Source: an uncultured Flavobacterium sp. (GTDB lineage Bacteria > Bacteroidota > Bacteroidia > Flavobacteriales > Flavobacteriaceae). Taken from it: 13,435 bases of DNA. The position numbers and the translations under genes were made by a program. Of this stretch, positions 1-5,248 are shown one piece after another. Within the stretch, counting starts at the first letter, position 1, and each line of letters opens with the position of its first letter. The notes below the pieces were generated by a model. That model saw only the letters and a list, made by a program, of their open reading frames with translations, ran no database searches and was not told where the DNA came from. The stretch covers positions 1 through 13,435 of the forward strand of contig NZ_CAMLIX010000145.1 in NCBI RefSeq assembly GCF_946479975.1, read 5' to 3'.

Positions 1-27
1 AATCTTTGTCGACAAATAATAAACACA

Positions 28-140
28 ATCTTGTCATCCTGACGAAGGAAGGATCTTCGCAAGTAGCTCCGTTTAGAAAAGTGCTAATCTTTGTAGAGTT
101 ACTCGCGAAGATCCCTCGTTCCTCTGGATACAAACTTGAT
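28..140. repeat. Long imperfect inverted repeat (dispersed-element-like hairpin)
   Basis: The left arm at 35-60 (core ggatcttcgc) pairs with the right arm at 105-130 (core gcgaagatcc), matching at about 21 of 26 positions with the inner ten perfect. Pairing continues inward with a few mismatches (about 61-71 with 94-104), leaving an AT-rich loop of roughly 20 bases. From memory, the phrase around 'tcctgacgaaggaaggatcttcgc' recurs in intergenic DNA of many Flavobacterium and related genomes, so this is probably one copy of a dispersed palindromic element. No transposase is encoded. It could act as a terminator or mRNA-end structure for a gene to the left of the window. Confidence 0.7.
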
Positions 141-188
141 GAGGAAATAACTTTTGTTAAAGTTCCCGATAGCAATTTTCCAAAATAA

Positions 189-317
189 GCTATGTGTAAA
201 AACTAGTTTTTCTATCAACTCTTTTAAAGTTATAAAAATCTATGTTTCTATGTGTTTAATTTTTTTCACGTTTTATAAAGAGATTTTTTTAAACTGTTCT
301 AATCTGCAAAATCTGCG
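189..317. repeat. Direct repeat, copy 1 (~130 bp)
   Basis: This is the first copy of a non-coding unit that recurs at 367-496, a period of 178 bases. The copies agree at roughly 90% of positions; the differences are scattered substitutions plus one indel near the right end. Each begins with gctatgtg followed by a perfect 14-base palindrome AAAAACTAGTTTTT (198-211 here) and ends with aatctgcaaaatctgcg. Stop codons and the poor reading frame argue against coding. It probably arose by local duplication or belongs to a dispersed intergenic family. Confidence 0.85.
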
Positions 318-366
318 AGAGAAAATCTTTGCGTTCCCAAAGTTAAAACTTTAGGTTATGTTCAAA

Positions 367-496
367 GCTATGTGAAAAAACTAGTTTTTCTATCAACTCT
401 TTTAAAGTTCCAGAAATCTATGTTTCTATGTGTTTAAATTTTTTCACGTTTTATTAATAGATTTTTTTAAATCTACTCAAATCTGCAAAATCTGCG
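367..496. repeat. Direct repeat, copy 2 (~130 bp)
   Basis: Second copy of the unit at 189-317, with the palindrome AAAAACTAGTTTTT at 376-389 and the same right end (aaatctgcaaaatctgcg). The spacer between copies (318-366) holds a ctttgcg/caaagtt-type stretch resembling the short repeats at 2205-2290 and 5083-5125. Nothing in 1-607 apart from these repeats and the promoter near 570 looks functional, and there is no credible gene. Confidence 0.85.
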
Positions 497-568
497 TGAA
501 ACAAAAAAATGCCGAATATTTACAAATATACACTCAATATATACCAATTATGAAATTCAAACGCAGCT

Positions 569-576
569 TATCTTTG
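569..576 (+). promoter_or_regulatory. Candidate -7 promoter element (TATCTTTG) for the oxidoreductase gene
   Basis: TATCTTTG is an exact match to the Bacteroidota -7 consensus TAnnTTTG. It lies 31 bases before the ATG at 608. The -33 box is weak: TTA at 548-550 in place of TTG, 18 bases upstream. Transcription would start near 583, giving a short leader. Confidence 0.55.
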
Positions 577-607
577 TAGTATAATTTTAATTAAATATTA
601 AAAGAAA

Positions 608-1621
608 ATGAAAGCAATAGGATTTAAAACATCATTACCCATAGAAAACCCAGAAAGTTTTATCGAATTTGAAACCGTAAAACCAGTACCTGGACCACAA
701 GATTTATTAGTTAAAATTGACGCGATTTCGGTAAATCCGGTTGATTTTAAAATTCGTCAGAGCGGAGCGCAAGACACCGTATTAGAAACGCCAAAAATAA
801 TTGGCTGGGACGCTGTCGGAATTGTACAGGCAGTTGGCGAAAAAGTGACTTTGTTTGAAGTTGGCGATTTAGTGTATTACGCTGGAGATCTTACAAAACA
901 AGGAAGTAACGCCGAATATCAAATTGTTGATGAAAGAATTGTTGGCAGAAAACCAAAATCATTAAGCATTGAAGAAGCGGCTGTAATTCCGTTAACTGCT
1001 TTAACAGCTTGGGAAATTCTTTTTGACAGAATTAGAATAAGCGCTGAAAAAGACAAAGGGAAATCAATTTTAATCATTGGAGGCGCCGGCGGAGTAGGTT
1101 CGATTGCGATTCAATTAGCTAAGAAAATTGCAGGTTTAACGGTTATTGCAACTGCTTCTCGCCCTGAAACTATTGAATGGTGTAAACAACAAGGCGCCGA
1201 TTTTGTAGTGGATCACAAAGATTTGGTAGCTTCAGTTAAAGAAGCAGGTTTTGAGCATGTTGACTTTATTTTAGATTTCGTTGACACGAATGCATATTGG
1301 GATATTATGGTCGAATTGATAAAACCACAAGGACATATTGCGTCAATCACAGGAAGCAGCGAACCTGTTGTTTTGAATAAATTGAAAAGCAAAAGTGTTT
1401 CTTTTTCTTGGGAATTGATGTACACACGATCTATGTATCAAACCGAAGATATGATCGAGCAGCACCATATTTTAAACAAAGTCGCTGATTTGTTGGATGA
1501 AGGTGTTTTGAAAACGACTCTAAATACAACCTTAAACGGACTCACGGCTGATAATCTAAAGAAAGCACACGAACTTCTTGAATCGGGGAGAACCATTGGA
1601 AAGATTGCGATTAAAATCTAA
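608..1621 (+). CDS. Zinc-type alcohol dehydrogenase-family / quinone oxidoreductase-like MDR protein
   Basis: This 337-residue protein is a full-length medium-chain dehydrogenase/reductase. It should transfer hydride from NAD(P)H to a quinone, enone or aldehyde-type substrate in the cytoplasm; the substrate is unknown. The N-terminus (MKAIGFKTSLPIENPES, then VNPVDFKIR at 42-50) matches what I recall of the 'zinc-binding alcohol dehydrogenase family' (TIGR02817-like). A GroES-like domain spans about residues 25-120. The Rossmann domain follows, with dinucleotide loop GGAGGVGS at 158-165. Despite the family name there is only one cysteine (C192), so neither a four-cysteine structural zinc site nor a normal catalytic zinc site can form. 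ATG 608 is chosen because the conserved family N-terminus begins there and a promoter sits just upstream. The DoxX gene follows after 117 bases. Confidence 0.88.
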   Translation: MKAIGFKTSLPIENPESFIEFETVKPVPGPQDLLVKIDAISVNPVDFKIRQSGAQDTVLETPKIIGWDAVGIVQAVGEKVTLFEVGDLVYYAGDLTKQGSNAEYQIVDERIVGRKPKSLSIEEAAVIPLTALTAWEILFDRIRISAEKDKGKSILIIGGAGGVGSIAIQLAKKIAGLTVIATASRPETIEWCKQQGADFVVDHKDLVASVKEAGFEHVDFILDFVDTNAYWDIMVELIKPQGHIASITGSSEPVVLNKLKSKSVSFSWELMYTRSMYQTEDMIEQHHILNKVADLLDEGVLKTTLNTTLNGLTADNLKKAHELLESGRTIGKIAIKI

Positions 1622-1672
1622 GATTTGACATTCTGCTTTTTGATTCGTTGAGAACAATTTGAAGATATATTT

Positions 1673-1700
1673 TTTGAATGCCAAAATTTGTGTATTTTAG
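1673..1700 (+). promoter_or_regulatory. Possible weak promoter before the DoxX gene
   Basis: TTTG at 1673-1676 is followed, after 16 bases, by TATTTTAG at 1693-1700, which differs from TAnnTTTG at one position. It sits about 40 bases before ATG 1739. Both the spacing and the -7 box are imperfect, so the DoxX gene could instead be read from the upstream oxidoreductase promoter. Confidence 0.3.
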
Positions 1701-1738
1701 TTTGATTAAAACCAAATTTTATACCTAACCAAATTTCT

Positions 1739-2125
1739 ATGATTTCAAAAAACACAGACCTCGGATTGTTAATATTGCGCATCAGCGCCGGTGGATTGAT
1801 GCTTTTTCACGGTGTTTCTAAACTGCTGCACGGAATTTCGTTCCTTACAGATATGATGGGCGCTCTCGGATATGCAGTTTACCTTGGCGAAGTTTTAGCT
1901 CCAATTTTAATTCTAATCGGATTCAGAACAAGAATTGCAGCGGTTCTTTTAGCCGGAACTTGTGTCGTAGCAATTGGAACAGCCCATGCTCAGGATATTT
2001 TTTCCATCAGCGAACACGGAGGTTATGCTAACGAATTATTAATGCTCTATCTTTTAAGCGCAGTTGCCTTATTCTTTACTGGAGCAGGAAAATATGCCGC
2101 TTCGACAACCAATCAATGGGACTAA
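1739..2125 (+). CDS. DoxX family membrane protein
   Basis: A small 128-residue integral membrane protein with four hydrophobic segments (about residues 8-25, 43-61, 65-83 and 99-115). It carries DoxX-family (PF07681) landmarks: an R-x-x-x-G segment leading to HGVSKLLHG at 24-32, a GE-x-LAPILILIGFRTR stretch at 50-65, and a C-terminal GAGKYA at 115-120. DoxX-like proteins are inner-membrane proteins linked in some bacteria to thiosulfate oxidation or redox stress responses. Most bacterial members have no assigned substrate, and nothing here supports one. The gene follows the oxidoreductase in the same direction and ends just before a strong terminator, so the two could share a transcript. There is no Shine-Dalgarno sequence before the ATG, as is usual in this phylum. 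Confidence 0.85.
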   Translation: MISKNTDLGLLILRISAGGLMLFHGVSKLLHGISFLTDMMGALGYAVYLGEVLAPILILIGFRTRIAAVLLAGTCVVAIGTAHAQDIFSISEHGGYANELLMLYLLSAVALFFTGAGKYAASTTNQWD

Positions 2126-2147
2126 TTTGAAGTCACTTTATAAATTA

Positions 2148-2183
2148 CAAAAGCTCTAAATTTCGATTTAGAGCTTTTTTTTT
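2148..2183 (+). terminator. Strong intrinsic terminator after the DoxX gene
   Basis: A perfect 10-bp stem, AGCTCTAAAT (2152-2161) with ATTTAGAGCT (2166-2175), closes a TTCG tetraloop and is followed by eight T residues (2176-2183). Four A residues just upstream can extend the pairing. It lies 22 bases after the DoxX stop codon and closes the 608-2125 transcription unit. Confidence 0.93.
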
Positions 2184-2190
2184 AAGTTTC

Positions 2191-2300
2191 AAGTTGCATT
2201 TAAACGCAAAGTTAAAGTCTCAGAGACCTCTAAATAAAATGTAAAACAAAAACTCTTTTTCTCTGCGAATAAACTCCGCGGACTCCGCGTAATAAAAAAA
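2191..2300. repeat. Degenerate CGCAAAGTT / CTCCGCG intergenic repeat
   Basis: Most of the 294-base gap between the DoxX and CPBP genes is non-coding. It contains AAGTTGCATTTAAA (2191-2204), CGCAAAGTT (2205-2213), ctctgcgaa, and a short tandem ACTCCGCG near 2273-2289. Similar wording occurs at 5083-5140 (including GAGTTGCATTTTA) and, more loosely, at 300-352. This suggests a degenerate dispersed repeat family rather than a gene or site specific to this locus. Confidence 0.55.
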
Positions 2301-2360
2301 ACACATTAACCGATAAAATCATATTTTCAAGGATAAAAACCAGTGTTCTACCGAATCAAC

Positions 2361-2391
2361 TTGAAAAACATAAACGGCACCCATACTTTTG
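2361..2391 (+). promoter_or_regulatory. Promoter of the CPBP protease gene (TTG-N20-TACTTTTG)
   Basis: TTG at 2361-2363 and TACTTTTG at 2384-2391 are separated by 20 bases, an exact fit to the Bacteroidota TTG/TAnnTTTG promoter. The -7 box ends 28 bases before ATG 2420. With the terminator at 2148-2183, it makes the protease gene a separate transcription unit. Confidence 0.72.
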
Positions 2392-2419
2392 ATTAAAATT
2401 AAACCTTAAAATCAAAATT

Positions 2420-3157
2420 ATGTCACTATTAACTCCACTTCTTTGGATCTTATTAATCTCGCCGCTTATTATTATCGCTTATTTCAAATCAGAAAAATCA
2501 AATTTAAAATATTTAGGATTTTTCATTGTCTATTTTCTTGCAGATATGTTATTGCAGGCAGCAGGAAAACAATTGATTGATCTCGATTTTTTGGAATTAA
2601 AGTTCAATTGGGCAGGGAAATTCCTGAGTTTAATTTTAGGTCTCATAATCATTTTTTCAGTTTCAAAAGAAGAAAGAATCAAAATCGGATTTACCTCTAA
2701 AACCAATTCCAGAAAACAATTAAAATTCGGATTGCTGGTTTTCTTCGGATTTACTTTGTTTGATATTATTTTCAAACTAATCTTATTTCCAAAAGGAGCT
2801 GCATTCGATTTAGAAACTTTTATTTTTCAAGCAACCATGCCCGGTTTAACAGAAGAAATTCTTATAAGAGGAATCTCATTATGGCTTTTAGACAAAGCTT
2901 TCGCTCCAAAATGGAATTACCGTGGTGTAACTTTTGGCTGGGCATTTGTAATCGTAACCGTTTTATTTGGAGTTTGTCACGGCGCTGTTTTAGATCAGGA
3001 TTTTCATTTAAAATTTGATATCGTTACCATAGTTTATCTAACCGTAATATCATCATTTAGTGTTGGAATGCTACGAATCTTTTCGGGAAATCTAATTTAT
3101 TCTATTTTAGGGCACAATACCATTAATTTGATCAATGCAGTCATTAGAATTTTATAA
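2420..3157 (+). CDS. CPBP family (Abi/CAAX-type) intramembrane metalloprotease
   Basis: A 245-residue polytopic membrane protein of the CPBP/Abi family (PF02517), related to the Rce1 CAAX protease. All three active-site motifs are intact: EExxxR (E145, E146, R150, in the segment TEEILIRG), FxxxH (F183 to H187, in FGVCH) and HxxxN (H232 to N236, in HNTIN). In Rce1-like structures these glutamates and histidines, with the asparagine, form the catalytic centre inside the membrane. About seven or eight hydrophobic segments span the length (for example 7-22, 32-48, 65-81, 102-122, 171-187, 201-222). Bacterial members include bacteriocin-immunity and membrane-protein-processing enzymes; the substrate here is unknown. 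It has its own promoter and lies directly before a LytS/LytTR pair, which hints at, but does not prove, a shared pathway. Confidence 0.9.
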   Translation: MSLLTPLLWILLISPLIIIAYFKSEKSNLKYLGFFIVYFLADMLLQAAGKQLIDLDFLELKFNWAGKFLSLILGLIIIFSVSKEERIKIGFTSKTNSRKQLKFGLLVFFGFTLFDIIFKLILFPKGAAFDLETFIFQATMPGLTEEILIRGISLWLLDKAFAPKWNYRGVTFGWAFVIVTVLFGVCHGAVLDQDFHLKFDIVTIVYLTVISSFSVGMLRIFSGNLIYSILGHNTINLINAVIRIL

Positions 3158-3175
3158 AACCTGCCAAATTAAAGT

Positions 3176-3183
3176 TATATTTG
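3176..3183 (+). promoter_or_regulatory. -7 promoter element TATATTTG of the kinase/regulator operon
   Basis: TATATTTG exactly matches TAnnTTTG and ends 24 bases before ATG 3208. No clear TTG -33 box is visible 17-23 bases upstream, where the sequence is TTTT/TTTA. The element contains the in-frame TTG at 3181 that would otherwise extend the kinase gene, so that TTG should lie outside the transcript. Confidence 0.55.
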
Positions 3184-3207
3184 AAACTGCTTTTACCCTT
3201 ATATTAC

Positions 3208-4368
3208 ATGCCAAATACCACATCGACCTCAGAAAATTTTTTAGATCAAACTGCATCTTCAAACTTGGATGATTTTTTTACCAAAAGAAATCGATTTTTA
3301 CTGCATATTTTCATGTGGCTTGGATTCTCTATTTTGCTGTTTTTGAGCTATGTAATTGGCTATAAACTACTATATTTTGATGCTGTTTTGCTCACCATAA
3401 GAATGGCATTGGTAAACATGATTGTGTTTTATCTGCTTTTTTATCTTTTGCTTCCAAAAATATTCTCAGGAAGTAAAACCAAGATGATAGCACTTTTAGT
3501 ATCACTTTTTCCAGTTTCGATTTTCGTTTGGATGGCTTCAACGTATTTCATTTCATTGATTTATTATGCTTTAGGTCTTGAAATTACTTTTGGAGAATTA
3601 AAAGGCGTCATTAAAATGAGTGCGCAGCATACTTTTTTTGAAGCTATTTCACCAAAAAGAATGGTTTCGCAGACGATCATTATTATTTCGTTGCTTTCGC
3701 CTTTTTGCTTTGCTAAAATTCTGGTAGAAATCACGAAATTATATAATAAAAAGTTTCAGATTGAAAGAGAAAAAACAGCTTTAGAAATCCAGAATATTCA
3801 AATAGAAAAGGACTTCCTTAAAGCACAATTAAATCCGCATTTTTTGTTTAATACTTTGAATAATCTCTACGGATTAACCGTTAGAAAAGACAATTTGGCT
3901 CCAGAAATAATCCTGAATCTTTCTGATATTATGAGTTATACGCTCTATGAATCGAATACCGAAATTGTTCGTTTGGAAAAAGAATTGGATTTCATTAAAA
4001 ATTATATCGCTTTAGAGCAAATGCGTTATGCAGATGAAACGGATATTAAAATTAATATTGAGGGACAAACTGCCGGACTTTTTGTTGCGCCACTTCTGAC
4101 TTTTACTTTCATAGAAAACGCGTTTAAATATGGTTTGAAAAGCAAAAAAGCTTTTATAAATCTGAACATAAAAATCGAAAATAATACTTTTTGGTTCTGT
4201 TTAGAAAACGATTTTGAAGAAGCATTAAATGATTCCAATTTTGGCGGAATAGGAGTAGAGAATGCCCGAAAACGTTTGGAATTGCTGTATCCGAACCAGT
4301 ATGAATTAGAAATCAAAAGACTTGAAAATTCGTTTAAAGTCGATCTAAAAATAGTATTAAGAAAATAA
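3208..4368 (+). CDS. LytS/YehU-type sensor histidine kinase
   Basis: A 386-residue membrane kinase that should phosphorylate the response regulator encoded next. Four hydrophobic helices (about residues 29-51, 61-83, 93-121 and 153-173) anchor it in the inner membrane. A short coiled linker leads to the His_kinase domain (PF06580), whose motif LNPHFLFNTLNNLY places the phospho-accepting histidine at residue 211. The ATP-binding part has an N-box (FIENAFKYG, about 301-309) and a G-box (GGIGVENARKRL, about 346-357). There is no separate sensor domain, so the membrane bundle probably senses the signal, which is unknown. ATG 3208 is preferred over TTG 3181 because the TTG lies within the promoter -7 box. 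The stop codon overlaps the next ATG by one base (TAATG), indicating translational coupling. Confidence 0.92.
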   Translation: MPNTTSTSENFLDQTASSNLDDFFTKRNRFLLHIFMWLGFSILLFLSYVIGYKLLYFDAVLLTIRMALVNMIVFYLLFYLLLPKIFSGSKTKMIALLVSLFPVSIFVWMASTYFISLIYYALGLEITFGELKGVIKMSAQHTFFEAISPKRMVSQTIIIISLLSPFCFAKILVEITKLYNKKFQIEREKTALEIQNIQIEKDFLKAQLNPHFLFNTLNNLYGLTVRKDNLAPEIILNLSDIMSYTLYESNTEIVRLEKELDFIKNYIALEQMRYADETDIKINIEGQTAGLFVAPLLTFTFIENAFKYGLKSKKAFINLNIKIENNTFWFCLENDFEEALNDSNFGGIGVENARKRLELLYPNQYELEIKRLENSFKVDLKIVLRK

Positions 4369-5075
4369 TGGAAAAATTGAAATGCATTGTCGTTGACGAC
4401 GAACCAATTGCGAGAGATATTATCGAATCTTTTATTGCCGAAATTCCATTTTTGGAGTTGAAAGCTTCTTTTGGAGAAGCTGCAAAGGCATTGGTTTATT
4501 TACAAGAAAATGAGATTGATATTGTTTTCAGTGATATTGAAATGCCAAAATTTAACGGTTTAGAATTGGCGCAATCTTTGACAAATGCTCCGGTAATTAT
4601 TTTCATAACGGCGCACAGGAATTTTGCTCTAGAAGGATTTGAAACTGGTGCGTCAGATTATCTCTTAAAACCAGTTCGTTTTGATCGTTTTCTAAAAGCG
4701 GTAAATCGTGCCAAAGAATATCTTTTGCTAAAGAAAACAACTTCTGTTCATCAAATCAATTCAGATCGTATTTTTATTAAATCTGAAGGGAAATTGATTA
4801 AGATTATGTTGAATGAAATTCTTTACGTAGAGGCGCAGGGAGATTATTTGAAATTTGTTATTAATGGCGCTTCGTATACCACTTTAGGAACTTTAAAATC
4901 TATGGAAGAAGTGCTAAAACTCCCAATGTTCTTCCGCGTTCAGCGTTCTTTTATCCTAAATCTCGAAGCCGTCAGAAGCTTGAATGGAAATGTTGTTGAA
5001 TTGATTGACGGAAAAACCATTTCTGCAGCATTAAATAAAAAAGAAGAACTCTATTATTTGCTTGGAATTAAGTAG
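4368..5075 (+). CDS. LytTR-family response regulator
   Basis: A 235-residue cytoplasmic transcription regulator and partner of the upstream LytS-type kinase. The receiver domain (about 1-120) has the acidic pocket D10-D11-E12, phospho-acceptor D56 (in FSDIEMP), T81 and K101 (LLKP), so every key residue is present. The LytTR DNA-binding domain (PF04397, about 133-235) shows the typical VEAQGDYLKF and FFRVQRSFILNL segments. LytTR regulators usually bind pairs of direct repeats near their target promoters; targets in this species cannot be deduced here. Start and stop of the two genes overlap by one base. After the stop codon the DNA becomes repeat-rich and contains a hairpin at 5153-5183, where the operon probably ends. 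Confidence 0.94.
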   Translation: MEKLKCIVVDDEPIARDIIESFIAEIPFLELKASFGEAAKALVYLQENEIDIVFSDIEMPKFNGLELAQSLTNAPVIIFITAHRNFALEGFETGASDYLLKPVRFDRFLKAVNRAKEYLLLKKTTSVHQINSDRIFIKSEGKLIKIMLNEILYVEAQGDYLKFVINGASYTTLGTLKSMEEVLKLPMFFRVQRSFILNLEAVRSLNGNVVELIDGKTISAALNKKEELYYLLGIK

Positions 5076-5082
5076 TTTTTAT

Positions 5083-5125
5083 CGCAAAGTTCGCAAAGTG
5101 TTTTCGCAGAGAAACGCAAAGTTTT
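5083..5125. repeat. Tandem CGCAAAGTT-type short repeats
   Basis: Four consecutive 9-10 base units lie just after the regulator gene: CGCAAAGTT (5083-5091), CGCAAAGTG (5092-5100), CGCAGAGAAA (5105-5114) and CGCAAAGTTTT (5115-5125). Related sequence occurs in the gaps at 2205-2290 and 300-352. They are non-coding and look like a decayed dispersed intergenic repeat. Confidence 0.65.
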
Positions 5126-5152
5126 TTGAGTTGCATTTTATTTTAAAGATCA

Positions 5153-5183
5153 CAGAGATTTTCAATTAGGCTGAAAATCTCTG
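5153..5183. terminator. Hairpin between converging genes, possible bidirectional terminator
   Basis: A perfect 12-bp inverted repeat, CAGAGATTTTCA (5153-5164) with TGAAAATCTCTG (5172-5183), encloses a 7-base loop. It lies between the regulator stop (5075) and the minus-strand hybrid sensor stop (5249), where termination in both directions would be expected. Neither side has an uninterrupted T tract, so efficiency is uncertain; it may instead work as an mRNA 3'-end stabiliser. Confidence 0.55.
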
Positions 5184-5188
5184 CAATA

Positions 5189-5241
5189 TTTGGAATTTTT
5201 ACACAAAGTTTTGGAATTTGGAATTTAAAAATTTGGAATTT
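5189..5241. repeat. Four copies of TTTGGAATTT
   Basis: The decamer TTTGGAATTT occurs at 5189-5198, 5210-5219, 5217-5226 (overlapping the previous copy) and 5232-5241, just beyond the 3' end of the hybrid sensor gene. Units are irregularly spaced (21, 7 and 15 bases). This resembles a simple-sequence intergenic repeat; no function is evident. Confidence 0.7.
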
Positions 5242-5248
5242 AATAAAG

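Noticed and set aside
6..354. Two short plus-strand reading frames (6-188 and 154-354) as small genes
   Set aside because: They run through the inverted repeat and direct-repeat copy 1, lack promoter and start-site support, and give low-complexity products with no recognisable family.
189..496. Start of a CRISPR array
   Set aside because: Only two long units of about 130 bases are present, with no short regular repeats, unique spacers or cas genes.
3181..3207. TTG 3181 as the kinase start codon
   Set aside because: It forms the end of a perfect TAnnTTTG promoter element, and an ATG lies nine codons downstream.
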